A DNA stretch of 32,673 bases from Synergistaceae bacterium (GTDB taxonomy: Bacteria > Synergistota > Synergistia > Synergistales > 79-D21): positions 1 to 32,673 of the forward strand of contig JAAYVK010000080.1 of the NCBI GenBank assembly GCA_012517195.1. Reading direction: 5' to 3'. The notes beneath the pieces are model-generated. The model made no database searches. It was not told the origin of the DNA and saw nothing but the letters and a program-made list of their open reading frames with translations. Shown here piece by piece: positions 1 to 7,959 of the stretch; within the stretch, counting starts at the first letter, position 1, and every line of letters starts with the position of its first letter. A program made the translations under genes and the position numbers.

Positions 1-306
1 AGGCAGGGGGCGTTCACCAGCGACGAACTGATGGACATGCTTCTTCACCCTGAGAAAAAGGCCGATTACCTCAAAAAGGCTTTGTCCAAAGGGGACACGA
101 AAGCTGCAGCCCCCATTCCTGCCCCGGCATCTTCAGCCCCGTTTTCCGGGACGGTCCCTTCCGCTTTTGAATTCCAGGGGAAGGGATGGGGACACGGAGT
201 CGGCCTCTCCCAATGGGGGGCAAAAGCCCTGGCTGAAAACGGATGGAAGTTCGAAGCCATCCTGGGGCATTATTTCCCTGGGACAACGCTTCGGACGATC
301 CCCTGA
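1..306 (+). CDS. SpoIID/LytB-domain protein, C-terminal fragment
   Basis: The reading frame is open from base 1 and stops at 304-306, so only the last 101 residues are present and the start lies outside the window. The hallmark is the C-terminal motif [17 protein letters not shown] followed by [14 protein letters not shown], which is the conserved end of the SpoIID/LytB family (peptidoglycan lytic transglycosylases in sporulating bacteria, with homologues in many non-sporulating bacteria). An Ala/Pro-rich stretch precedes it. A likely role is cell-wall remodelling outside the inner membrane; that is inferred from the family. Its stop is 18 bases before the queA start used here, so the two may be co-transcribed. 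Confidence 0.85.
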   Translation, partial: RQGAFTSDELMDMLLHPEKKADYLKKALSKGDTKAAAPIPAPASSAPFSGTVPSAFEFQGKGWGHGVGLSQWGAKALAENGWKFEAILGHYFPGTTLRTIP

Positions 307-324
307 GTGAAAAGGACCGGCCCC

Positions 325-1401
325 ATGAACGGAAAACTCGAAGGCGGGGAGCCGAAGGGCACCTTGCCGGACCTGCTCAGGATCGATTCCTACGATTACG
401 ACCTCCCCCCGGGGCAAATCGCGCAATCGCCGGCGACCCCGCGCGATTCATCCCGCCTTCTCGTGCTGAGGCGTTCGACAGGCCTGCTGGAGCACCGGGT
501 TTTCCGGGAACTACCCGAGTTTCTCCGCCCGGATGATCTTCTCGTGCTGAATGACGCCCGGGTGATTCCAGCCCGGCTTCTCGGGCGGAAGATGGACGGA
601 TCGGCCCGATGCGAAATCTTTCTGTTGCGACCGACACGCCCCGACTGGAGAGAGTGGGAAGCACTGGTCAGACCTGGAAGGAGGCTTCAGCCGGGGACGG
701 CGGTCCTCCTGGGTGAAGGGACCGCCGTGCGGGTTGAGGAAAGGCTCCCCGAGGGGCTGCGACGGGTCCGGTTTCCAGAAACCCTCGACGTCCATGACTT
801 GATCGGCAAAGCGGGTCAGGTTCCCTTGCCCCCGTACATCGAGAACGAGACGATCGACCCCGAACGCTACCAAACGGTTTACGCAAGCCGGGAAGGTGCA
901 GTGGCTGCCCCCACTGCCGGGCTTCATTTCACGGAAAGCCTTCTGGGAAAAATCCGTTCCATGGGAATCGAGATCCGGAGACTGACCCTTCACGTGGGAA
1001 TCGGCACTTTTCGACCGGTCAAAGAGTCCGATATCCGCAACCATCCGATGCACGAAGAATTTTTCGAAATTCCCGAAGAAACCGCCCAAAGCGTTACCGA
1101 AGCCCTGCGAGGAAGAAGGAGAATCGTCGCCGTTGGAACGACCGTCGTCAGGGCCCTGGAGGCTGCCTCTCAAACCGGGACATGCCTGCCGGGCATCAAT
1201 CGAACAAGGCTGTTCATCTATCCTGGATACCGCTTCAGGGCGATCGGCGCCCTCATCACGAACTTTCACCTGCCCCGAAGCAGTCTCCTGATGCTCGTTA
1301 GCGCGTTTGCCGGGCATGAACTCATCATGAAAGCGTATCAAACGGCGGTCCGGGAAAAATACCGGTTTTTCTCCTTTGGAGACGCCATGTTCATCGAATA
1401 G
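325..1401 (+). CDS. queA: S-adenosylmethionine:tRNA ribosyltransferase-isomerase (QueA)
   Basis: QueA transfers and isomerises the ribosyl moiety of S-adenosylmethionine onto 7-aminomethyl-7-deazaguanine in tRNA, giving epoxyqueuosine. The protein has the typical N-terminal YDYDLPPGQIAQ.P motif, LVLNDARVIPARL, AAPTAGLHFTE and the terminal FFSFGDAMFIE. The length of 358 residues is normal for the family (about 340-360). A GTG at 307 would add six residues, but I prefer ATG 325 because AAAGGA at 311-316 lies 8 bases upstream of it. No other queuosine gene is in view. It follows the SpoIID-like gene closely and precedes the AmmeMemoRadiSam pair by 82 bases. Function is assigned with high confidence; the exact start is less certain. 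Confidence 0.96.
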   Translation: MNGKLEGGEPKGTLPDLLRIDSYDYDLPPGQIAQSPATPRDSSRLLVLRRSTGLLEHRVFRELPEFLRPDDLLVLNDARVIPARLLGRKMDGSARCEIFLLRPTRPDWREWEALVRPGRRLQPGTAVLLGEGTAVRVEERLPEGLRRVRFPETLDVHDLIGKAGQVPLPPYIENETIDPERYQTVYASREGAVAAPTAGLHFTESLLGKIRSMGIEIRRLTLHVGIGTFRPVKESDIRNHPMHEEFFEIPEETAQSVTEALRGRRRIVAVGTTVVRALEAASQTGTCLPGINRTRLFIYPGYRFRAIGALITNFHLPRSSLLMLVSAFAGHELIMKAYQTAVREKYRFFSFGDAMFIE

Positions 1402-1427
1402 AGCGGCCTTCCGGATCCCCGCATTCC

Positions 1428-1456
1428 TCAACAAAATGGAAGGGTTGGAGTATATT
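1428..1456 (+). promoter_or_regulatory. Possible promoter for the MEMO-AMMECR1/amrS pair
   Basis: In the 82-base gap after queA there is TCAACA (1428-1433), a 17-base spacer, and TATATT (1451-1456). The -10 matches 5 of 6 and the -35 4 of 6 of the sigma70 consensus, with ideal spacing. The downstream gene starts at 1484 behind a G-rich ribosome binding site. The -35 is weak, so this is only a candidate. Confidence 0.35.
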
Positions 1457-1483
1457 GATGAGGAGAGAAGGGGGGGGTGAATC

Positions 1484-2809
1484 ATGTGGCTTTGGGGTTG
1501 TCTGGCTCCACATCCGCCCATCATCGTCCCGGCGGTTGGCCGGGGGAGGGAGCGCGAAGCGTCGAAAACCCTCCACGGGATGAAAGCCCTGGCGGAAAAG
1601 GTGAAGTGCGAAAAACCCGATCTGCTCTTCGTCCTGAGCCCTCACGCACCGTTCGGAAACGGTCTGATGTTTGTCGATGCGGAAACCTTCGAAGGGGGGC
1701 TTCAGAAATTCGGCGTTCCCGATCCTTTCTTTTCGGCACCGGGAAACTCCGAAGCCGTCCAGAAGCTGTCCGATTTCCTCGCTGGTTCGATTCGCCTCGG
1801 CACCTGGAGGACCTCCATCTTTGCCCTTGATCATGCCTCGGTCGTTCCCCTGACCTGGTTCGCCGAAACCTGGGGACAGCTGCCGCCTCTCGTTTTGGCC
1901 AACCCGATCGGCCTTGACCTCGAATCCGCCTACCGGCTGGGGGAAAAACTCGCAGGATTCGAGGATCCGCGCCGCTGGGCTCTCCTGGCAAGCGGAGACC
2001 TGTCCCACCGGGTCACTCCCGGGGCCCCCGCAGGGTACCATCCCGACGGCCGGAGGTTTGACGAGGCCGTGATCAACGCCTTGAGACAGAGCGACGCCTC
2101 AGCGCTTCTGAGGCTCGATCCGGATCTGATTGACCGGGCCGGAGAATGCGGCCTGAGATCTGTGTTGGCGTTGCTCGGTCTCGCCGGGAGCGGGCCGATC
2201 GAGGTCCTTTCCTACGAAGCCCCGTTCGGGGTGGGGTATGGAACCGCGTTCTGGAAAAAGACGGAAAGCAAGGGACTGCCGCACCTTGCCCGGGAAGCGG
2301 TGCTCTTTTACCTTAAGACCGGGAAAAGACTCCCCGTGGAACAGGCCCGGCAAATCACGCCCGATCCCAGAATCTGGACCGAAAGGAAAGCCTGCTTCGT
2401 TTCCCTGAAGGATCGGCGGAACGGCTCGCTTCGGGGCTGCATCGGGACAATCGAGCCGACGTCCCCCTCGCTGGGCGAAGAAATCATCCGCAATGCAATG
2501 GCCAGCGCCACCCAGGATCCGCGCTTCGAGCCCGTCAGCCTGCCGGAATTGCAGGACCTGGTCTTCTCGGTCGACGTGCTTGGACGCCCTGAACGGGTTT
2601 CGGGACCTGAATCGCTCGATCCGAAACGGTTTGGCGTCATCGTCGAAAAGGGGAATCGACGCGGGGTGCTTTTGCCGGACCTGGAAGGGGTCGACACCGT
2701 CGATGAGCAGCTTTTCATCGCCAGCCGCAAAGCAGGGCTTCCGGGTCCGGAAGGAGCCGGCCTGTGGCGTTTTACGGTCGAGCGGTTCCGGGAGCAGGAA
2801 GAACAATGA
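1484..2809 (+). CDS. MEMO-AMMECR1 fusion protein (AmmeMemoRadiSam system proteins B and A)
   Basis: This 441-residue protein joins two domains that are separate in many organisms. Residues ~1-255 resemble the MEMO/LigB-type family, related to class III extradiol dioxygenases: LAPHPPIIVP (His10), LSPHAP (His54), LDHASVVPL (His117) and SGDLSHR (His175) are candidate metal-site histidines. Residues ~262-438 are an AMMECR1 domain with its hallmark LRGCIG at 316-321, preceded by ACFVSL. In bacteria and archaea these two families co-occur with a radical SAM enzyme as the AmmeMemoRadiSam system, whose reaction is not established. The next gene is that radical SAM partner and overlaps by 4 bases, so the two are surely co-translated. 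The start is ATG 1484 behind a G-rich Shine-Dalgarno sequence. Domain assignment is strong; no enzymatic activity is claimed. Confidence 0.92.
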   Translation: MWLWGCLAPHPPIIVPAVGRGREREASKTLHGMKALAEKVKCEKPDLLFVLSPHAPFGNGLMFVDAETFEGGLQKFGVPDPFFSAPGNSEAVQKLSDFLAGSIRLGTWRTSIFALDHASVVPLTWFAETWGQLPPLVLANPIGLDLESAYRLGEKLAGFEDPRRWALLASGDLSHRVTPGAPAGYHPDGRRFDEAVINALRQSDASALLRLDPDLIDRAGECGLRSVLALLGLAGSGPIEVLSYEAPFGVGYGTAFWKKTESKGLPHLAREAVLFYLKTGKRLPVEQARQITPDPRIWTERKACFVSLKDRRNGSLRGCIGTIEPTSPSLGEEIIRNAMASATQDPRFEPVSLPELQDLVFSVDVLGRPERVSGPESLDPKRFGVIVEKGNRRGVLLPDLEGVDTVDEQLFIASRKAGLPGPEGAGLWRFTVERFREQEEQ

Positions 2810-3822
2810 GCGGGTCTGAAGCCGGAGCTGCAATCGCGCTCTGGTGGAACCGGGAAAACGGAAGCATCCGCTGTACTCTTTGCCCGCACCGGTGCCTGAT
2901 CAAACCGGGGCAGCGGGGGCTTTGCGGGGTCCGGCAGGCTTCAGCGGACGGACAATCCCTCGAGGCCCTGAATGCCGGTCTGGCGGCCGCCATCCATCTG
3001 GATCCCATCGAAAAGAAGCCGCTGTTCCACTGGCAGCCGGGCAGCCGGATCCTTTCGGTCGGAACGGTCGGCTGCAATCTTGCCTGCCCTTTCTGTCAGA
3101 ATTGGGAGCTGGCTCGCTGGGATCCCACCGTGGGGCTGTTCAGGATTGCGCCTCAGGACCTCCTGAAAGCTGCAAGGGATTCGGGAAGCGGGAGTGTGGC
3201 CTTCACTTACAACGAACCGCTTGTCTGGTACGAATTTCTCCGCGAAGCAGCGCCGCTCCTTCGAAAGGAAGGGTTCGACGTCGTCCTGGTCACCAACGGC
3301 ACCATCAACCCGGATCCCCTGGAGGCCATCCTTCCTTTTGTTTCAGCGGCAAACGTCGATCTCAAGGCTTTTTCGGAAACGGCCTACCGGAAGATGGGGG
3401 GATTTCTCCAGCCAGTCCTGGAAACGATCCGCACCTTGAAAAGGTCCAATGTCCATGTGGAACTCACGCACCTGCTCGTACCGGGGATCAACCTCGAAAG
3501 AGCCTCCTTTGAAAAAATGGTGGAGTGGATTGGCGACCTGGATGAAACGATTCCGCTCCACCTTTCCCGGTATTTCCCGCGGTGGAAGTGGACCGAACCC
3601 GCAACCCCCCTGCCGGTCATGGAAGAGTTCCGGCAGATCGCATCCGGCAGGCTTTTCTACGTTTACCTGGGCAACCTGTCCGGCCTGGGAATCACCCGAT
3701 GCAGAAAATGCGGACGTGACATCGTTGTACGCGATGGATATAATGTTGTGCAGCTTGAATTAGATTTATTGGGAAAGTGCCGGTTCTGCGGACAGGAGAA
3801 CGGATTCGTTGTTCGCCGGTAA
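2806..3822 (+). CDS. amrS: AmmeMemoRadiSam system radical SAM enzyme (AmrS)
   Basis: A 338-residue radical SAM protein. The [4Fe-4S]-SAM cluster motif is C90-N-L-A-C94-P-F-C97 (CxxxCxxC). An N-terminal cysteine cluster (C23, C26, C30, C40) and a C-terminal pair of CxxC motifs (RCRKCG and KCRFCG) flank the core, as is typical of the AmrS branch of the pyruvate formate-lyase activating enzyme-like family. FTYNEP (core) and VTNGTINPDPLEA fit that family. I start at ATG 2806, whose ATGA overlaps the stop of the MEMO-AMMECR1 gene; an upstream in-frame start at 2764 would lie inside that gene. Substrate and product are unknown. The 3' end of this gene is unusually AT-rich and contains a consensus-like promoter for the following hut operon. 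Confidence 0.92.
   Translation: MSGSEAGAAIALWWNRENGSIRCTLCPHRCLIKPGQRGLCGVRQASADGQSLEALNAGLAAAIHLDPIEKKPLFHWQPGSRILSVGTVGCNLACPFCQNWELARWDPTVGLFRIAPQDLLKAARDSGSGSVAFTYNEPLVWYEFLREAAPLLRKEGFDVVLVTNGTINPDPLEAILPFVSAANVDLKAFSETAYRKMGGFLQPVLETIRTLKRSNVHVELTHLLVPGINLERASFEKMVEWIGDLDETIPLHLSRYFPRWKWTEPATPLPVMEEFRQIASGRLFYVYLGNLSGLGITRCRKCGRDIVVRDGYNVVQLELDLLGKCRFCGQENGFVVRR
3716..3744 (+). promoter_or_regulatory. Sigma70-type promoter ahead of the hut operon, inside amrS
   Basis: GTGACA (3716-3721), a 17-base spacer and a perfect TATAAT (3739-3744) lie within the last 110 bases of amrS. The -35 matches 5 of 6 bases and the -10 all 6. Transcription would start near 3751, leaving a leader of about 115 bases before hutH at 3867. 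The segment is AT-rich compared with its GC-rich surroundings. Because it lies in coding sequence, some of the match could be chance. Confidence 0.6.
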
Positions 3823-3866
3823 GTTCCCGGACCCGGGGTTTCTAAACTGCGGAAGGAGGGGCTATC

Positions 3867-5399
3867 TTGGACGGAAAAGTGATCGCACTGAACGGACACT
3901 CTCTCTCGCTCGAAGACGTCGTAAAGGTTGCGAGGGAAGGATTTGGAGTCTCCCTCGATCCCGCAGCGGTGACCTTCGTGGAGAGGGGAGGGCGTATCGT
4001 CAGGGAATGGGCCAGGGATGGAAAGGTAATCTACGGGATTACGACGGGATTTGGGGACCTGGCTTCAGTTTCGATTCCGCCCGATCAAAGTGAATTACTT
4101 CAGAAAAATCTCCTCCTGAGCCATGCCTGCGGAGTGGGGGAACCTTTGCCGGAAGACGCGGTGAGGGCTATCATGCTGCTGAGGATCAACACTTTGACGC
4201 GGGGATTTTCCGGGATCAGCCTGGAAACCCTGACTCAGCTCGTCAATTACCTCAACCTGGGAATCCACCCGGTGATTCCAAGCCAGGGTTCCGTAGGTGC
4301 CAGCGGTGATCTATGCCCTCTTTCCCACCTGGCGATCACCCTTCTCGGTGAAGGAGAGGTTTTCTATGGGGGCCGCAGGATGCCGACAGCCAGGGCCCTC
4401 CAGGAAACCGGCCTGAAGCCCGTTTCCCTGAAACCCAAAGAGGGGCTGGCCCTGAACAACGGAACAGCCTTCATGGCCGGCCTGGCGGCTCTTGCCGTCT
4501 ACGATGCATCGCTGCTCTCCAAGGTCGCAGACATCGCCGCGGCTCTTTCCCTCGAAGCGCTGCACGGAGTCCCCTACGCCTTCGACCCCAGGACTCATGA
4601 ACTTCGGCCCCACACTGGGCAAAAACTGGTGGCGGAGAACATCCGGACCCTGATCAAGGATAGCCGGATCATTGAACGCTTCAAGGGCAACCGCGTCCAG
4701 GACGCCTATTCCCTGCGCTGCGTCCCCCAGGTGCACGGGGCCAGCCGCGATGCGCTGGAATTCGTTCGGGGCAAGATCGACCTCGAGATCAACTCCGTGA
4801 CGGACAACCCGATCATTTTCCCCACGGACGGCATCGCCATCAGCGGAGGCAACTTCCATGGACAGCCCATCGCCCTGGCCATGGACTTTTTCGGTATCGC
4901 CGTCGCAGAACTTGCAGACATTTCGGAGAGAAGGGTCGCCCGGCTTGTGGACCACAAGCTTTCCGGACTGCCCCCGTTCCTTGTGCCCGAAAGCGGCCTG
5001 AACAGCGGATTCATGATCCCGCAGTACACGTGCGCAGCCCTTGTTTCCGAGAACAAGGTCCTGGCTCACCCAGCTTCCGTGGATTCGATCACGACCTCGG
5101 CCTGCCAGGAAGACCACGTTTCCATGGGAGCCCATGCAGCCCGGAAGGCCAGGACTATCCTGGAAAACACCTTCAACGTCCTGGCTATCGAGATCCTGAC
5201 GGCAGCCCAGGGCATCGACTTCAGCCTGCCCCTGAAGCCGGGAAAGGGAACGGAAGCCGCCTACGCTGCGGTGCGGGAGGCCGTCCCCTTCTACGAAAAG
5301 GATGCCTTCATGGAACCGCTGATCCGGGAGGTCCACCGGATCACCCGTTCCGGAAAGATCGTGGCGGAGGTCGAAGCCGCCGTCGGCCGATTGAACTGA
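3867..5399 (+). CDS. hutH: Histidine ammonia-lyase (HutH)
   Basis: HutH removes ammonia from L-histidine to give trans-urocanate, the first step of histidine breakdown, in the cytoplasm. The 510-residue length is normal. The signature GSVGASGDLCPLSHLA contains Ala145-Ser146-Gly147, which self-condenses into the MIO electrophile. YGITTGFG (Tyr56), NGTAFMAGLAAL, RCVPQVHGA and the C-terminal TSACQEDHVSMG are other family motifs. The start is TTG 3867, supported by AAGGAGG at 3853-3859 with 7 bases spacing and by the typical N-terminus (ALNGHSLSLEDVVKVAREG). It is the first gene of the hut operon and is followed at once by the transporter genes. Phenylalanine/tyrosine ammonia-lyases share the fold, but hutU, hutI, ftcD and fchA downstream settle the assignment. 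Confidence 0.97.
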   Translation: MDGKVIALNGHSLSLEDVVKVAREGFGVSLDPAAVTFVERGGRIVREWARDGKVIYGITTGFGDLASVSIPPDQSELLQKNLLLSHACGVGEPLPEDAVRAIMLLRINTLTRGFSGISLETLTQLVNYLNLGIHPVIPSQGSVGASGDLCPLSHLAITLLGEGEVFYGGRRMPTARALQETGLKPVSLKPKEGLALNNGTAFMAGLAALAVYDASLLSKVADIAAALSLEALHGVPYAFDPRTHELRPHTGQKLVAENIRTLIKDSRIIERFKGNRVQDAYSLRCVPQVHGASRDALEFVRGKIDLEINSVTDNPIIFPTDGIAISGGNFHGQPIALAMDFFGIAVAELADISERRVARLVDHKLSGLPPFLVPESGLNSGFMIPQYTCAALVSENKVLAHPASVDSITTSACQEDHVSMGAHAARKARTILENTFNVLAIEILTAAQGIDFSLPLKPGKGTEAAYAAVREAVPFYEKDAFMEPLIREVHRITRSGKIVAEVEAAVGRLN

Positions 5400-5427
5400 A
5401 ATCTGGATCTGAAGGAAGACGACCGTC

Positions 5428-6294
5428 ATGCAGCTTTTTCTCGAACAAATGCTGAACGGCATCGCCATCGGGGCGATCTATGCGATGATCACGCTGGGAC
5501 TGGCCCTGGTGTATGGGATCCTCCGGATCCTCCACGTGGCCCATGCCGCCGTTTATACGGTGGGAGCCTACATCGGACTTGCGATCTTCTCCGCCACCCA
5601 CAGCATCCTCCTGTCGGCCGCGGGAGCCATGGTGTTCTGTGCCGGCCTGGGGTTTCTGATCGAGCGGTTCGTCTATTTCCCGCTTTTGAAATACCCTCCC
5701 TATGTCCCTCTCATCGGGAGCATTGCCTGCCTGCTTGCCATAGAAGAGCTCTGCCGTCTCGCGGCGGGCCCCTACATCCTCTCGTTTCCAGCCCAGCTGC
5801 CGTTCCCGAGCTTCACGGTGGGGGGGATCGTGATTTCCTCCACGCTTACGGCGGTTTACTGCATCAGTGCCGGGGTTCTTGCCCTTCTCTGGTTCATCAC
5901 GACGAGAACCGAGCTCGGCCTTGCCATGCGGGCGACGTCGCAAGACATGGCGATCGCGAGCTCGATGGGGATCAACAGTCACCGGATCATCTCCCTGACT
6001 TTCATGATCGGTTCGGCGGTGGCCGCGATCGCCGGCATCCTAGTGGGGATCTACTACAACCAGGTCTATCCCTCGATGGGAGCGGTCCCTGCCTACAAGA
6101 CCCTGGCTTTGATCGTCGTCGGGGGGCTGGGTTCGGTGCCGGGTGCGGTTCTGGCATCGATTCTCCTCGGGGTCGGGGAAACCCTGCTGATCGGCTACGC
6201 GGGCATTCCTCTCCCGCGGGATGCCCTGGCCTTCATTGCCATGATCGCCGTTCTTCTCTGGCGCCCGCAGGGACTCCTCGGCGGCCGCGGGTAG
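5428..6294 (+). CDS. livH: HAAT-type amino acid ABC transporter permease (LivH-like)
   Basis: A 288-residue, highly hydrophobic inner-membrane permease of the hydrophobic/branched-chain amino acid transporter family. The family N-terminus is clear (LNGIAIGAIYAMITLGLALVYGILRILHVAHAA), as is the late cytoplasmic loop MGINSHRIISLTFMIGSAVAAIAGIL and the C-terminal LLWRPQGLLGGRG. About eight membrane segments are expected. It starts 28 bases after hutH behind a GGAAG site and precedes its partner permease by 16 bases. The position between hutH and hutU suggests that the transporter brings in histidine or a related pathway substrate and not Leu/Ile/Val; this is inference from context, since sequence alone does not show substrate. 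Confidence 0.93.
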   Translation: MQLFLEQMLNGIAIGAIYAMITLGLALVYGILRILHVAHAAVYTVGAYIGLAIFSATHSILLSAAGAMVFCAGLGFLIERFVYFPLLKYPPYVPLIGSIACLLAIEELCRLAAGPYILSFPAQLPFPSFTVGGIVISSTLTAVYCISAGVLALLWFITTRTELGLAMRATSQDMAIASSMGINSHRIISLTFMIGSAVAAIAGILVGIYYNQVYPSMGAVPAYKTLALIVVGGLGSVPGAVLASILLGVGETLLIGYAGIPLPRDALAFIAMIAVLLWRPQGLLGGRG

Positions 6295-6310
6295 AGGAGG
6301 AAAGACTTCC

Positions 6311-7192
6311 ATGAGCGAGTATTCGATCACCATCGGGACCTTGATCGCCATCCAGGCAATCGTCGCCTGCGGCCTGAATGTCATTGTCGGCTACGCCGGG
6401 CAGATTTCACTGGGACACGCAGCCTTCTTCGGAATCGGAGCCTATGCCTCGGCCCTTCTGACCACGGCAGGGGGGCTTTCCTTCTGGAGCGCGCTGCCAA
6501 TCGTCCTGGGGATCACCGGGCTCATCGGGCTGTTTCTGGGACTTCCGAGCCTCCGTCTGAGAGAAGACTTCCTGGCGATCACCACCATCGGGATCAACTT
6601 CATCGTCGTGTCCGTTTTCCAGTACGTCCCCTTTTTCGGCGGGGCCCTGGGGATTGGAGGAATCCCCAGGATCGTCCTTTTCGGGGAACGGATCAGGGGA
6701 GTTTCCTTCCTGCTCCTGAGCGCGGGCTTCCTCGCCATCACTCTCCTGATCTGCTGGCTGTTCACCCGGAGCTGGTCGGGCCTGGCCTGCTTCGCCCTCC
6801 GGGAGGACGAGACCGCCGCATCCAGCATGGGGGTGTCCCCCGTGCGGTTCAAGCTGACCGCCTTCATCCTGGGGACAGCCATGGCGGGGCTGGGCGGAGC
6901 CCTCTACGCCCATTTCATGCGCTTCATCAGCGCCACCGATTTCGGCTTTCCCATGTCGGTCATGATCCTGTCCATGGTCGTCCTGGGAGGCATGGGGACG
7001 CTGTGGGGCCCGGTCCTGGGCGCCCTCGTCCTGGGCATTCTTCCGGAGGTGTTCAGACCCCTGACGGATTACCGGATGTTCCTTTACGCGGCCCTCCTCC
7101 TGCTTATGATCCGTTTCCAGCCGGGGGGTCTTTTGGGAGAGAACAGCCTGGCCAGGCAGACCCTTTCCAGGCTGAAGGGAGGGAAGTCCTGA
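6311..7192 (+). CDS. livM: HAAT-type amino acid ABC transporter permease (LivM-like)
   Basis: The second permease, 293 residues, with the diagnostic LivM motifs GLNVIVGYAGQISLGHAAFFGIGAYASALL near the N-terminus, SLRLREDFLAITTIGI in the middle, ALREDETAASSMGV in the ABC-contacting loop and VVLGGMGTLWGPVLGA near the end. It pairs with LivH to form the membrane channel. A strong GAGGAGG-like site lies just before ATG 6311, and its stop overlaps the livG start by one base (TGATG at 7190-7194), indicating translational coupling. Confidence 0.93.
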   Translation: MSEYSITIGTLIAIQAIVACGLNVIVGYAGQISLGHAAFFGIGAYASALLTTAGGLSFWSALPIVLGITGLIGLFLGLPSLRLREDFLAITTIGINFIVVSVFQYVPFFGGALGIGGIPRIVLFGERIRGVSFLLLSAGFLAITLLICWLFTRSWSGLACFALREDETAASSMGVSPVRFKLTAFILGTAMAGLGGALYAHFMRFISATDFGFPMSVMILSMVVLGGMGTLWGPVLGALVLGILPEVFRPLTDYRMFLYAALLLLMIRFQPGGLLGENSLARQTLSRLKGGKS

Positions 7193-7959
7193 TGGACGAA
7201 GCCCTTCTAAGCCTGCGTGAGATCTCCATGCACTTCGGGGGCCTGAAGGCCCTGGACAAGGTTTCGTTCGATCTGCGGGAAGGAGAGATCCTCGGATTGA
7301 TCGGCCCGAACGGCGCCGGCAAGACCACCTGTTTCAACACCGTATCGGGGGTCTACCGCCCGACCTCGGGAGAAATCCGATTCCGCGGAACCCGGACGGA
7401 CGGCCTGCCTCCCCACCGGATGGCCGCCCTGGGAATCGGCCGGACCTTCCAGATCGTCCGCCCCTTCCCGAACCTGACGGTCCTGGAAAACGTCATCGTG
7501 GCCGCGGGCCTGAACTGCTACGGGAAACTGATCCCCTCCTGCCGTCCCTGGAAAGGTCGCAAGACCCGGGAAGAAGCGATGGAAATTCTCGCCCGGGTAG
7601 GGCTTGATAGCCAGGCAGAACAGAAAGCGGGGCTCCTGCCCCTGGGCAACCTGAGGCGGCTCGAGCTGGCGAGAGCCCTGGCGCTGAAACCGCATCTTCT
7701 GCTCCTGGACGAATCGTTCTCGGGCCTTCGGCACGAGGAGATCGCCCAGCAGGAGGAACTGGTCCGGAAAACCCGGGAGAGCGGGATCTCGATCCTTCTC
7801 ATCGAGCACAACATGAGGGTCGCCATGGGATTGTGCGACCGGCTGGTGGTCCTCGACCACGGGATGAAACTGGCCGAGGGGAAACCGGAATCCATCCGGA
7901 ACAATCCGGAGGTCATCCGGGCCTACCTGGGCAAGGGGGGCAGCGCCAATGCTTCTTGA
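7192..7959 (+). CDS. livG: HAAT-type amino acid ABC transporter ATP-binding protein (LivG-like)
   Basis: A cytoplasmic ATPase of 255 residues. The Walker A motif is GPNGAGKTT, the Q-loop region is GRTFQIVRPFPNLTVLENV, and Walker B is LLLLDES with the catalytic Glu kept. The signature loop reads LPLGNLRRLELARAL in place of the classical LSGGQ; relaxed signatures such as this are frequent in LivG-type proteins, so I do not treat it as damage. HNMRVAMGLCDRLVVLDHG carries the switch His. The start is ATG 7192, overlapping the livM stop; longer in-frame extensions lie inside livM and lack family similarity. It overlaps livF by 11 bases and probably heterodimerises with it. Confidence 0.94.
   Translation: MDEALLSLREISMHFGGLKALDKVSFDLREGEILGLIGPNGAGKTTCFNTVSGVYRPTSGEIRFRGTRTDGLPPHRMAALGIGRTFQIVRPFPNLTVLENVIVAAGLNCYGKLIPSCRPWKGRKTREEAMEILARVGLDSQAEQKAGLLPLGNLRRLELARALALKPHLLLLDESFSGLRHEEIAQQEELVRKTRESGISILLIEHNMRVAMGLCDRLVVLDHGMKLAEGKPESIRNNPEVIRAYLGKGGSANAS

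Noticed and set aside
1477-1830. 117-residue frame overlapping the start of the MEMO-AMMECR1 gene
   Set aside because: Shadow frame of a well-supported gene; Arg/Pro/Ser-rich composition and no homology.
7003-7191. N-terminal extension of livG
   Set aside because: The added residues are encoded inside livM in another frame and have no family similarity; ATG 7192 gives the normal LivG start.
7645-7740. Non-canonical ABC signature (LPLGN) and DES Walker B end in LivG suggesting a damaged ATPase
   Set aside because: Relaxed signatures of this type are frequent in LivG-like proteins, and the Walker A, Walker B Asp-Glu and switch His are intact.
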